Positions 27,816 to 36,958 of a stretch of 64,000 nt of DNA are shown here, piece by piece (positions within the stretch are counted from its first letter, which is position 1; every line of letters starts with the position of its first letter). The DNA is taken from NCBI RefSeq assembly GCF_000271485.2, contig NZ_AKVN02000001.1, positions 2,567,501 to 2,631,500 of the forward strand, given 5' to 3'. The position numbers and the translations under genes are program-made. The notes below the pieces were generated by a model. That model was not told the origin of the DNA and ran no database searches. It worked only from the letters and a program-made list of their open reading frames with translations. This DNA is from Pelosinus fermentans DSM 17108. GTDB taxonomy: Bacteria > Bacillota > Negativicutes > DSM-13327.

Positions 27816-28853
27816 CTAAGAACCAACTTGAGATTCGCTTTTAATATCAATTTTCCAACCAGTAAGTTTGGCAGCTAGACGAGCATTTTGCCCTTCTTTA
27901 CCAATTGCTAACGATAATTGATAATCAGGCACTACCACTCTCGATATTTTCTCAACTTCATTAATTTCTACACTGACTACCTTAGCTGGACTTAATGCAT
28001 TAGCGATATATTTAGCAGGGTCAGTATTCCATTTTACAATATCAACCTTTTCACCTTTCAGTTCATTAACGATTGATTGTACACGCATGCCTTTATGACC
28101 AACACAGGCGCCTACCGGATCAACATTTTCATCACGTGAATATACTGCGAATTTCGAACGTAAGCCTGGTTCTCTAGCCACAGACTTAATTTCAACAATT
28201 CCATCATGAATTTCTGGAACCTCTAATTCAAATAATCGTTTTAATAATCCTGGATGTGTTCGTGATACTAATATTTGAGGTCCTTTCGTTGTTTTCTTCA
28301 CTTCAATTATGTACGTTTTTAATCGATCACCATGTTTATAGACTTCCCCGGCAATTTGTTCAGAAGGAGCTAAAATGGCTTCTGCTTTACCAAGATCAAT
28401 AAAAACATTTTTTTGTTCAATACGTTGAACAATACCGGTTAGAATATCGCTTTCTCTATTTGAAAATTCATCATAAATAATACCACGTTCCGCTTCCCGA
28501 ATACGTTGTACTACTACCTGCTTGGCTGTTTGAGCTGCAATTCGGCCAAAGTTTTTCGGTGTAACTTCGACCTCGACAATATCTTCTAAATCATAGCGTA
28601 TATCTAATAATCTTGCCTCAGTGAGATCGATTTCCAGACGTGAATCGGTTACTGCCTCAACAACTGCTTTACGGGCGTAAACATGAATTTCACCTGTTGT
28701 GCGCTCTAATGATACCCGTACATTTTGAGCTGAGCTAAAGTTTCTTTTGTAAGCTGAGATAAGTGCTGCTTCTATTGCCTCAAACAAGACTTCAGGGGCA
28801 ATCCCCTTTTCCTTGCCTAATTGTTCAAAAGCCTGCATAAATTCTGCGTTCAC
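27816..28853 (-). CDS. nusA: Transcription termination/antitermination protein NusA
   Basis: RNA-polymerase-binding pausing and termination factor. 345 aa, the short Firmicute form without the acidic C-terminal repeats. NusA N-domain, S1 domain near 135-200, then two KH domains (VDPVGACVGHKGMRVQ, LAIGKEGQNARLAAKLTG). The start is GTG at 28853, 7 bases after AGGAGG. It lies 28 bases after rimP, in the classic operon. Confidence 0.96.
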   Translation of the reverse strand: MNAEFMQAFEQLGKEKGIAPEVLFEAIEAALISAYKRNFSSAQNVRVSLERTTGEIHVYARKAVVEAVTDSRLEIDLTEARLLDIRYDLEDIVEVEVTPKNFGRIAAQTAKQVVVQRIREAERGIIYDEFSNRESDILTGIVQRIEQKNVFIDLGKAEAILAPSEQIAGEVYKHGDRLKTYIIEVKKTTKGPQILVSRTHPGLLKRLFELEVPEIHDGIVEIKSVAREPGLRSKFAVYSRDENVDPVGACVGHKGMRVQSIVNELKGEKVDIVKWNTDPAKYIANALSPAKVVSVEINEVEKISRVVVPDYQLSLAIGKEGQNARLAAKLTGWKIDIKSESQVGS

Positions 28854-28881
28854 CTAAATTCCTCCTATTCAATTTTGCGTA

Positions 28882-29340
28882 TTAAAAATCAACAAATAAC
28901 CTAACTTGTGAAGTTTGATTGCGTGGAATGATCATTTCAACACCATCAATATCAATGCTGATATTACCATTATTTAAGTTGTTTAATGTACCTACGGTAC
29001 GTTTCTGACCATTAATTGGTGCAAATGTAGTAATTTCAATTTTATCGCCAATGTGACGGACAAAATCCCTGTCTTTTCTTAATGCACGGTCAAGTCCTGG
29101 CGAAGAAACTTCTAAATAGTAACTTTCTTTAATGGGGTCAAGCTCTTCTAATTTTGCTTCAAGCTGCTCGCTTACCCAATGACAGTCTTCAATTTCAATA
29201 CCGCCTTCTTTATCTAAAAAGATGCGAAGATACCACTCGCGTTCTTTGATATATTCTACATCTACTAATTCAATTGGACTGTTAGCGACAATATTTTGAA
29301 CAATATTCTCTATCAAATTCTCAATATGCTCTTTTGACAT
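28882..29340 (-). CDS. rimP: Ribosome maturation factor RimP
   Basis: 30S assembly factor. 152 aa with the N-terminal alpha/beta domain (VDVEYIKEREWYLRIFLDKEGGI), the motif YYLEVSSPGLDRAL, and a C-terminal SH3-like part. AGGAGG precedes the ATG. It is the first gene of the rimP-nusA-rnpM-rplGA-infB-rbfA-nrnA-truB run, with a predicted promoter and a leader hairpin upstream. Confidence 0.95.
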   Translation of the reverse strand: MSKEHIENLIENIVQNIVANSPIELVDVEYIKEREWYLRIFLDKEGGIEIEDCHWVSEQLEAKLEELDPIKESYYLEVSSPGLDRALRKDRDFVRHIGDKIEITTFAPINGQKRTVGTLNNLNNGNISIDIDGVEMIIPRNQTSQVRLFVDF

Positions 29341-29440
29341 ACAAAACCTCCTACCTAAGTATATTTTTCTATTATCTTAGTCTTGCCTAAAAATATGTAA
29401 GCTTATACCCTATATTTGGTAGGCTAAAATAACCACTAAG

Positions 29441-29473
29441 CTGAAAGAGTGGGTATTATACCCACTCTTTCAG
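29441..29473 (-). promoter_or_regulatory. 15-bp leader hairpin upstream of rimP
   Basis: Perfect stem CTGAAAGAGTGGGTA/TACCCACTCTTTCAG with a 3-base loop, 3' of the predicted start point and preceded (not followed) by a T8 run on the minus strand. It is therefore not a normal terminator for either strand. It may be a leader structure stabilising or regulating the rimP-nusA mRNA. Confidence 0.6.
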
Positions 29474-29501
29474 CGCAAAAAAAACATTTATACTACCACT
29501 T

Positions 29502-29530
29502 AGTATATCATTATATAGTGGTATTTACAA
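29502..29530 (-). promoter_or_regulatory. Predicted promoter of the rimP-nusA-infB operon
   Basis: TTGTAA (29525-29530), 17 bases, TATACT (29502-29507) on the minus strand. An inverted repeat ACCACT...AGTGGT (29496-29523) surrounds the -10 region. Confidence 0.65.
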
Positions 29531-29588
29531 TAACATTTTGATTTAAACAGGAAATTAGAATCGGTTCGCATTAATTAGTTGTTATTCA

Positions 29589-32500
29589 TTATCCGAAAAG
29601 CATCATTTGATCCGATTCAGGTAAATCAGTGAGGCAACCGTGGGTTTTTAATATATCCACTACTGTTTTTGATAGACGTGCTCGATTTCTCAGGTCTTCC
29701 ATAGATGAAAAGGGAATTCCTTCACGTGTAAGGGCAATATTATGCGCTGCATTTTCTCCCAAACCTTGTAGAGAGGATAAGGGCGGTAAGAGTCCATTAT
29801 CCACAACTAAGAACTTAGTTGCATCTGATTTATATAGGTCAACTCTTTGAAAAGTAAAACCACGCAAATACATTTCCAAAGCCATTTCAATAATAGTAAC
29901 AAGTCCCTTTTCTTTAACAGTTATATTATTTCCTTTTGATTCAAATTCATTTAACTTATTTCGTAACATAACCTCTCCTTGTAACACAAGTTCTGCATCA
30001 AAATCAGTACCTCTTACCGTAAAATAAGAAGCATAAAAAGCTAAAGGGTGATGAACTTTGCAATACGCTATACGAAAGGCCATCATAACATAAGCAACTG
30101 CATGGGCTTTTGGAAACATATATTTAATTTTTTGGCAAGATTCAATATACCACTCTGGTACATTTTTCTCACGCAATTTTGCGACATCCTCCGGCTTTAT
30201 GCCTTTTCCCTTGCGTACACCCTCCATAGTCTTGAAGGCCAAAGAAGGATCAACACCTTTATGAATAAGGTACATCATAATATCATCACGGGCTGAAATA
30301 GCTTCAGATAATTTGGCTGTACCTGCTTTAATCAAGTCTTGAGCATTATTGAGCCATACATCTGTACCATGGGAAAAACCACTGATCCGCACTAATTCAC
30401 TAAATGTTTTAGGTTTGGTGTCTTCTAACATTTGCCGTACAAATTTTGTCCCGAATTCGGGGATGCCAAAAGTTCCAACGTTGCTCCCCAACTGCGCAGG
30501 TGTTAAATTTAATGCAGTAGTTGAGGAAAATAAACTCATTGTTTCGGTATCATCCAGTGAAATCGTTTGGGCATCAATTCCAGTTAGATCTTCTAACATG
30601 CGAATAACTGTTGGATCGTCATGACCGAGAATATCAAGCTTAACTAAACGGCTACTAATAGAATGATAATCAAAATGAGTGGTAATTGTTCCAGAAGTCT
30701 TATCGTCAGCAGGATGCTGTATGGGTGTAAAATGATGAACATCCATATCCCTTGGTACAACCATAATACCTCCTGGATGTTGTCCAGTAGTTCGCTTCAC
30801 TCCAGTGCAGCCATTAATCAAAGCATTAATGTAAGCATTGCGCGGGGTTATTCCTTTATCATTAAAATAATTTTTCACATAACCATATGCTGTTTTATCT
30901 GCAACAGTAGCAATCGTTCCTGCACGAAATACATTGTCCTTGCCAAATAATTCTTCTGTATATTTATGAGCAGTAGGCTGATAATGTCCAGAAAAGTTTA
31001 AATCAATATCAGGAACCTTGTCACCATGAAAACCCATAAAAACAGCAAATGGAATATCATGTCCATTTTTTTCCGTAGGAGTATTGCATTGTGGACAAAT
31101 TTTGTCAGGCAAGTCAAATCCGCCTCCATAGCTGCCATCCGTAACAAATTCACTATATTTACAGCTCGGGCAGCTCCAGTGTGGAGGCAAAGGGTTAACT
31201 TCCGTTATATCTGTCATAGTGGCAACAAAAGAAGAGCCAACAGAACCCCTTGAACCTACCAGATAGCCATCGTCTAATGATTTTTTTACTAATTTATGAG
31301 CAATAAGATATAAAACAGCAAAACCATTATTAATAATAGCATCCAATTCATATTTTAATCGTTCTGCTACCACTGGCGGCAATGGATTGCCATATAATTG
31401 TTCTGCCTTATGATAGGACATCGATCGGATTTGATCTTCAGCACCCGGAATTTGTGGTGAGTAAAGCTCATCAGGAATCGGTTTAATTATTTCAATTAGC
31501 TCGTTAATACGTCGTGGATTTTCTACAACGACTTCATAAGCCTTGTCATTGCCAAGATATACAAATTCATTCATCATTTCTTCTGTAGTACGAAAATACA
31601 AAGGCGGTTGTTGATCAGCATCACTAAAGCCTTTGCCAGCCATCATGATTCGTCGATATACTTCGTCTTCGGGGTTTAAGAAATGTACATCGCAGGTTGC
31701 TACCACAAGTTTATTAAGCTTAACACCAATTTCGCAGACTTTGCGATTGATTTTTCTTAAGCCCTCTTCATTTGCGACCATCCCTTCTCGGATTAAGAAA
31801 GAATTATTGCCGATAGGCTGAATTTCCAAATAATCATAAAACTCAGCAATTCTAAATAATTCTTCGTCATTTTCTCCACGCAGTATAGCTTGAATCAATT
31901 CGCCTGCTTCACAGGCTGATCCTAATAATAAGCCTTCTCGATACTCCATTAGTATTTTGCGAGGAACACGAGGTGTTCTATATAAATATTTTATGTGGGA
32001 TAATGAAACTAACCGATATAAATTTCGCAAACCAATACTATTTTGGGCTAATATAATAATGTGACGAGCTTTCTTGAGATCTTCGTCAACTAGGTAGCCT
32101 TCCATACCGTAAATTACTTTAATGCCTGCTTTGAGGGCGGCTTCATGAGCTTCTGGGAACGCTTGGACTACACCGTGATCAGTAATTGCAACGGCAGAGT
32201 GCCCCCAGTTAGCAGCAGTCTTGATAAGATCTTTGGCTGATACCACAGCATCCATATTACTCATGCGTGTATGAGCATGTAATTCAATTCGTGTTGTTGG
32301 AGCATTATCCATGCGCGTGACGGTATTAACCTTGCACATACTGTCAGCATAGAGAACTAGTTCATTGCTGTATTTATCAAATTGAACAGTACCTTTCGCT
32401 TTTACTGTCATCCCTTTTTTCAAAATTGCTGATACTTTAGCAAACTGTTCTTTGTCTTTATCTTCAAAGAATACTTTGCCACTAAGACCATCCGTTAAAT

Positions 32501-33254
32501 CCCCCATATCAAAAGTTAAGAGCTGTCGTCCTGAACGTAATTCTCGCAACTCAAAATTTACAAGTTGACCCTCTACTACAATATTACGTGCTTCATCTTG
32601 AATACTGCTCATAGGTACCGAGTCAGCTTTAATATTTCTCCCAAAAATAATGGGATTGTCTGCCTTGGCCTCACTAGGGGATTTATGTTCTGTTAATGCT
32701 TCTAAATATTCAGGAGTTAATAAGTCTTCATGGCGAGTGACTCTAGTAGTAGCTGTAGTGATACATTTGACAGTGCAGTTTCGATTAAACTCAGCCAATA
32801 TAAAGGACTGCATATTTTGTATGGTTCCATGAGTGGAAAAGATTTCAGCAGCTAATTCACCGATGGCTTCAATCGTTAGGGTTTGACCATCAAAGTTCCA
32901 CGTGGCGTTTGTAAGTAAATGTTTAATAGAATGTACATTATTAGAGATTTTAGCAACGAAATCTAACCAATTATGTGCTAAATAATCTTCTAATACTTTA
33001 ATACTTTGAATAAAATTTACTTTTTTTAAACCGCAATCAGTGCAGAACTTTTCTTCCGCTACCATCAACATGTTTGTGGATAATTCTTTTGGTACAGTTA
33101 TGAATATATCCCAAGTACTTAGCGCAGTATGAACCTCAACCTTGGTAATTTTGCAATATTTAATTAGCTCTTTATCTTCGCTTTTTATTGGTAATTGTGA
33201 AAGGAAAGACAAGAATTTCTCAGGATTATCAGGTATAATACAATAACTATACAT
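29589..33254 (-). CDS. polC: DNA polymerase III subunit alpha, PolC type, without exonuclease insert
   Basis: Replicative polymerase of low-GC Gram-positives. 1221 aa, about 200 shorter than usual PolC. N-terminal domain 1-200, OB fold about 210-310, PHP domain beginning ELHAHTRMSNMDAV near 327, zinc cysteines CPSC/CPQC near 690-725, polymerase motif PDIDLNFSG near 750, then the palm/finger and C-terminal helix-hairpin parts. The DnaQ-like 3'-5' exonuclease normally inserted in the PHP domain (VFDVETTG-type motif) is absent: GYLVDEDLKK runs directly into ARHIIILAQN near 390. The ATG at 33254 is preferred over a GTG two codons earlier that crowds the AGAGG. Confidence 0.95.
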   Translation of the reverse strand: MYSYCIIPDNPEKFLSFLSQLPIKSEDKELIKYCKITKVEVHTALSTWDIFITVPKELSTNMLMVAEEKFCTDCGLKKVNFIQSIKVLEDYLAHNWLDFVAKISNNVHSIKHLLTNATWNFDGQTLTIEAIGELAAEIFSTHGTIQNMQSFILAEFNRNCTVKCITTATTRVTRHEDLLTPEYLEALTEHKSPSEAKADNPIIFGRNIKADSVPMSSIQDEARNIVVEGQLVNFELRELRSGRQLLTFDMGDLTDGLSGKVFFEDKDKEQFAKVSAILKKGMTVKAKGTVQFDKYSNELVLYADSMCKVNTVTRMDNAPTTRIELHAHTRMSNMDAVVSAKDLIKTAANWGHSAVAITDHGVVQAFPEAHEAALKAGIKVIYGMEGYLVDEDLKKARHIIILAQNSIGLRNLYRLVSLSHIKYLYRTPRVPRKILMEYREGLLLGSACEAGELIQAILRGENDEELFRIAEFYDYLEIQPIGNNSFLIREGMVANEEGLRKINRKVCEIGVKLNKLVVATCDVHFLNPEDEVYRRIMMAGKGFSDADQQPPLYFRTTEEMMNEFVYLGNDKAYEVVVENPRRINELIEIIKPIPDELYSPQIPGAEDQIRSMSYHKAEQLYGNPLPPVVAERLKYELDAIINNGFAVLYLIAHKLVKKSLDDGYLVGSRGSVGSSFVATMTDITEVNPLPPHWSCPSCKYSEFVTDGSYGGGFDLPDKICPQCNTPTEKNGHDIPFAVFMGFHGDKVPDIDLNFSGHYQPTAHKYTEELFGKDNVFRAGTIATVADKTAYGYVKNYFNDKGITPRNAYINALINGCTGVKRTTGQHPGGIMVVPRDMDVHHFTPIQHPADDKTSGTITTHFDYHSISSRLVKLDILGHDDPTVIRMLEDLTGIDAQTISLDDTETMSLFSSTTALNLTPAQLGSNVGTFGIPEFGTKFVRQMLEDTKPKTFSELVRISGFSHGTDVWLNNAQDLIKAGTAKLSEAISARDDIMMYLIHKGVDPSLAFKTMEGVRKGKGIKPEDVAKLREKNVPEWYIESCQKIKYMFPKAHAVAYVMMAFRIAYCKVHHPLAFYASYFTVRGTDFDAELVLQGEVMLRNKLNEFESKGNNITVKEKGLVTIIEMALEMYLRGFTFQRVDLYKSDATKFLVVDNGLLPPLSSLQGLGENAAHNIALTREGIPFSSMEDLRNRARLSKTVVDILKTHGCLTDLPESDQMMLFG

Positions 33255-33401
33255 TGTCACAAACCTCTTTCGTGATCAAACACTCTTTAGAAATATAATA
33301 AGGGATAAGAGAATTTTGATACTATATCATTTTTATATTTTAACATAGTTTTTATAAAATAGAGAGTGTAATTGAAGACCTACTTAGTATATATATCAAC
33401 A

Positions 33402-33448
33402 GAAAGTATACCCCAAAAGAGATCTCAATTCTTTTTAGGTATACTTTC
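33402..33448 (-). terminator. Probable terminator after the cobalamin operon
   Basis: Stem GAAAGTATACC/GGTATACTTTC with a long A/T-rich loop, 37 bases past the cobC stop. The T-tract is weak. Confidence 0.55.
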
Positions 33449-33484
33449 CCTACTATGCAAGGGGCATAAGTTAAAATAACATTG

Positions 33485-34105
33485 CTATTCTATTGAACCA
33501 ACCTTTAAATGATGCGTACCATTTACCAGTGAAACCAATACTTGATTGTCATAATACTCAAGAATATTAATAGCAGTATTATCTTGCTTTATATTCCATA
33601 GATAGTTCAAATGGATATTAAGCACTGCACATAAAATAGTACGTATGGTTCCTCCATGAGAAACAACAACAATTGTTTGGTCTGGGTGTTTTTCCACCAA
33701 TTTTGTTAAGGCAATGGTAGATCTTTCTTTTACTGCTCTAAAGGTTTCACCTTCTGGGATTTCAATTTCATCAGGATGAGTAAGAAGCTTAGCCATCAGA
33801 TCTGACCACTGATCATTGATAGCAGCGTAGGTAAGACCTTCCCATTTACCAAAATTAATTTCCCTAAATTCAGGTATAGTTTTAACCTGCAGCTGATGCT
33901 TTTTAGCAATACATTCGGCTGTCGCAAAGGCACGGCATAAATCACTGGCATATACAGCAGAAAGTGATTCTTCTGCCAGACTATTTGCTGCCAGATTAGC
34001 TTGTCGTATGCCTTCTTCAGTTAAAGCTACATCACAATGCCCTTGATATTTCATTTCTAAGTTCCACTGTGTTTGTCCATGACGGACTAAAATCACTTTT
34101 GTCAT
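33485..34105 (-). CDS. cobC: Histidine phosphatase, probable alpha-ribazole phosphatase
   Basis: 206-aa phosphoglycerate-mutase-like phosphatase. The catalytic RHG is at 8-10 (VRHGQTQWN), and a second conserved His is in VVVSHGGTIR near 150. The position as last gene of the B12 operon supports removal of phosphate from alpha-ribazole phosphate or cobalamin phosphate. The family is broad, so the substrate is from context. Its ATG overlaps the cobD stop by one base. Confidence 0.85.
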   Translation of the reverse strand: MTKVILVRHGQTQWNLEMKYQGHCDVALTEEGIRQANLAANSLAEESLSAVYASDLCRAFATAECIAKKHQLQVKTIPEFREINFGKWEGLTYAAINDQWSDLMAKLLTHPDEIEIPEGETFRAVKERSTIALTKLVEKHPDQTIVVVSHGGTIRTILCAVLNIHLNYLWNIKQDNTAINILEYYDNQVLVSLVNGTHHLKVGSIE

Positions 34106-35202
34106 TAAATTCCTCCTAACAATCTTTTTAATGTATCGACTAAAATATAATTTTGTTTCTTTTGTTTTACAGCTACCCGAATATATTCTGAAGATAAGCC
34201 TGGGTAATTACTACAATCACGAATTAAAATATTATGCTTTTCCATAGTGTTTCGTAATTGCTTTGCTGTCATAGCTGTCTCTTTAATATTTATTAAAATG
34301 AAATTTACAGATGGTAAGTATGGTTTTAATTTTTTTATTGCTAATAAGTTATTATATAACTCTATTTTTGCTTCTGCAACATAGTCTTGGCTTATACGTT
34401 GATAATCATTATCAGACAATGCCACAACACCAGCATTTTGCGCTAAAGTATTAACATTCCAAGGATCTTTTCCTGCGTGTAACATCATGGTAATTCTAGG
34501 ACTGGCTAGACTAAAACCAAGTCGTAGCCCTGGTATGGCGTAAAACTTGGTAAGTGAATGCAAAATGATAAGGTTTTCATATTGCGTTAATAAATGACGG
34601 CAAGTGTACGTAACTGCATTAGGTAAAAAGTCGATAAATGATTCATCAATGACTACATAAGTATTCTGTATTCTAGCGACTTCTAATAGCTTTTCTAGCT
34701 GTTTATTTGTCAATAAGGTACCAGTTGGATTATTAGGATTGCAAATGAATATCACATCGATATCAGTGAGTCGTTTAGTTAGTTTTTCTATATCAATCTC
34801 AAAATTATCTCGCTCATCAAGATAAAAATATTCGATATTTGCTCCACTAGCCCTTGCTGCACATTCGTATTCACTAAACGTTGGTGCCGTCACCAATACT
34901 CGTTTGGGGGCTAGCATATGACATAAAATGTACATCAGCTCTACCGCTCCATTACCTATTGTTATTGATGCAGAGTCTACTTGATAATGTTGGCTGATTG
35001 CATTCTTTAAAGCATAACCTTGTGCATCAGGATAATGGATAATGGATTCTAGAGACTCATGTAATGTTTGTCGAATTTTATCTGAAATACCTAGAGGATT
35101 AATATTAGCACTAAAATCTAATATTTCAGATAAACCGCCGCCTGTCTCTCGCATTTTAGCATACAAATTACCGCCATGTTCAAAAACATTGAGTCCACTC
35201 AT
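34105..35202 (-). CDS. cobD: L-threonine-O-3-phosphate decarboxylase
   Basis: PLP enzyme making (R)-1-aminopropan-2-ol phosphate, the linker of the B12 nucleotide loop. 365 aa, aminotransferase class I/II fold. PLP Lys219 is in SLTKFYAIPGLRLGF; FSANINPLG and CNPNNPTG are typical. The ATG at 35202 has AGGTG 6 bases upstream; a GTG three codons before overlaps it. The gene overlaps pduX by 23 bases. With pduX (threonine kinase) upstream, the pair provides the linker from threonine. Confidence 0.93.
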   Translation of the reverse strand: MSGLNVFEHGGNLYAKMRETGGGLSEILDFSANINPLGISDKIRQTLHESLESIIHYPDAQGYALKNAISQHYQVDSASITIGNGAVELMYILCHMLAPKRVLVTAPTFSEYECAARASGANIEYFYLDERDNFEIDIEKLTKRLTDIDVIFICNPNNPTGTLLTNKQLEKLLEVARIQNTYVVIDESFIDFLPNAVTYTCRHLLTQYENLIILHSLTKFYAIPGLRLGFSLASPRITMMLHAGKDPWNVNTLAQNAGVVALSDNDYQRISQDYVAEAKIELYNNLLAIKKLKPYLPSVNFILINIKETAMTAKQLRNTMEKHNILIRDCSNYPGLSSEYIRVAVKQKKQNYILVDTLKRLLGGI

Positions 35203-36076
35203 TACTATCACCTTCTTGTTTCTTTAATCCACCAGAAATAAATTTTACAATACGCAAAAATTTAACACTATCACAATGCCTATTGATTTCTTCGATACAA
35301 GGCGAACAATGATGCAGTTGATTTGGCGGAAATAGGATTCCAACCACAGTACCGCTGTGAGCAATATTTACTCCTACTGCTCCCCAGGATAAACTAATGC
35401 TGATCATTTCTTCTAAATAGGGTTTAAACAATATTTTCTGATTTGCTAGTGCACTAAGAGTAGCTCCTTCACCAAGAAGAGAGAGATCATTTGTAGTAAG
35501 TCCTTTAACGATTAAATTCATAGCTTCTTGTACTTGCAACTCCTTAGCTTGGTTTAATTTTTCTAAGTCATTGCGTTGATTAAAGTAAAGGGTATCTATT
35601 TCTCCTCCAACATCAAGAATTGCAATATACATTGGAATTGCATTTCCTAAGCACTGACGAATCTGTCCTTGTATATGATCAAATAATACAATACCTGGAT
35701 AGAATATACCATCGGTAGGTTCTATCGATAAAGCAATATCAGCTATTTCATCAGGTGATAAAATCTTTCCGCTGCTTAAAGCAATACTTTGGCAAGTGGC
35801 ACTAATATCTGCACTGCTGGAAGCCATTCCTTTACCAATTGGTAATTCTGATCTTAGATTGACATAAAAATTATCCGTAATTTTTAAATAATGGAGTGTT
35901 TTCTCGATAGCGGACATAATCTTATTGCCAACATTCAATGATGCCGTATCCTTACATGGTTTTACTGTCACTTCAGAATATAGATCAATGGGACAAGTAA
36001 TCAAAAAGTTTTTTCCAGCAATTGTACCTTGTGCTAATTCACCACAAGACCCAGGAGCTTTGACTGTTACCCTCAT
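35180..36076 (-). CDS. pduX: GHMP-family L-threonine kinase (PduX-like)
   Basis: Phosphorylates L-threonine to give the CobD substrate. 298 aa. The ATP loop PIGKGMASSSADISA is at 79-93, and the start RVTVKAPGSCGELAQG is typical of PduX and related GHMP kinases. I choose the ATG at 36076, with GGAG 9 bases upstream; the frame is open 20 codons more, without a good ribosome site. Location between cobS and cobD supports the role. Confidence 0.85.
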   Translation of the reverse strand: MRVTVKAPGSCGELAQGTIAGKNFLITCPIDLYSEVTVKPCKDTASLNVGNKIMSAIEKTLHYLKITDNFYVNLRSELPIGKGMASSSADISATCQSIALSSGKILSPDEIADIALSIEPTDGIFYPGIVLFDHIQGQIRQCLGNAIPMYIAILDVGGEIDTLYFNQRNDLEKLNQAKELQVQEAMNLIVKGLTTNDLSLLGEGATLSALANQKILFKPYLEEMISISLSWGAVGVNIAHSGTVVGILFPPNQLHHCSPCIEEINRHCDSVKFLRIVKFISGGLKKQEGDSNEWTQCF

Positions 36077-36146
36077 ACAATTGTTCTCCAATGAAGTTAT
36101 TATTTTTAGATGCATATTACATTTGACGATATACAATATCTACTAA

Positions 36147-36893
36147 TTAGTACAAAAATACAAGGAGTAAAACTATTTCGGTTATTTCAGTAATTGCACC
36201 ATAAATATCACCAGTCAAACCCCCGATTAGTTTTTTTACATAATTAGAAAATAGTAGAGTAACAACAATCACAGCAAATAGACTCACAATAGCCTGCTTA
36301 CCCAAAGGTATTATAAATAATAAGGTGAGTACGGTGGCAATGCATAAAGTGTATTTACCTGCATATTGAGCAAAAGCTTTACCGATGCCATCAGGGCGGG
36401 CATAGGGAAATACAGTAATTCCAATGACCATTGCAAATCGACCTACTAATGGCATCATAAACAAAGCTGTAGGAAGCCCTTGGGGAGGAATGTCCATAAT
36501 GAGCGACCACTTTAGTATGGCAAGCAATACAAAAGACATCACACCATTAGCTCCAATTCTGCTGTCTTTCATTATTTCTAACATTCGGTCTTTCGATCGA
36601 CCGGAAAAAATGCCATCCATAGTATCCATGAAACCATCACAAGTTAGACCACCAGTAAGTAAAACATTAGAAATGATCAAAAAAATTGCTAATATATGGG
36701 GTGGTAGATACATCCCAATATAAGGGAGGAACTCAGCCAATACATGATAAACTAGCACGAGAATAATCCCAAGGATAGCACCTATTAAAGGGAAATATTT
36801 GACACTTCGGCCAAAGCTTTCAGGTGACCACTCTGATTGTTTAGCAATTTGAATTCGCGTTAAAAACTGTAATCCTGTTATAAAATTATTCAT
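36147..36893 (-). CDS. cobS: Adenosylcobinamide-GDP ribazoletransferase (cobalamin synthase)
   Basis: Integral membrane enzyme joining adenosylcobinamide-GDP and alpha-ribazole. 248 aa, about six membrane spans. The signature GGLTCDGFMDTMDGIFSG is near 80-97, with the acidic metal-binding residues. There is no ribosome site directly before the ATG; the nearest, GGAGG at 36921-36925, is separated from it by a hairpin (see below). It lies between cbiB and pduX. Confidence 0.94.
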   Translation of the reverse strand: MNNFITGLQFLTRIQIAKQSEWSPESFGRSVKYFPLIGAILGIILVLVYHVLAEFLPYIGMYLPPHILAIFLIISNVLLTGGLTCDGFMDTMDGIFSGRSKDRMLEIMKDSRIGANGVMSFVLLAILKWSLIMDIPPQGLPTALFMMPLVGRFAMVIGITVFPYARPDGIGKAFAQYAGKYTLCIATVLTLLFIIPLGKQAIVSLFAVIVVTLLFSNYVKKLIGGLTGDIYGAITEITEIVLLLVFLY

Positions 36894-36902
36894 TTTTATT
36901 CT

Positions 36903-36925
36903 ATAGCGTAAGTACGCTATCCTCC
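36903..36925 (-). promoter_or_regulatory. Hairpin between Shine-Dalgarno and start codon of cobS
   Basis: GGAGG (36921-36925) is followed by the palindrome ATAGCGTA-CT-TACGCTAT (36903-36920), then 9 bases and the ATG. Linear spacing is 27 bases; with the stem folded, the effective spacing is 9. Confidence 0.5.
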
Positions 36926-36958
36926 AACATTGTCAATTTTAGCACTGCTTAAAAAATA

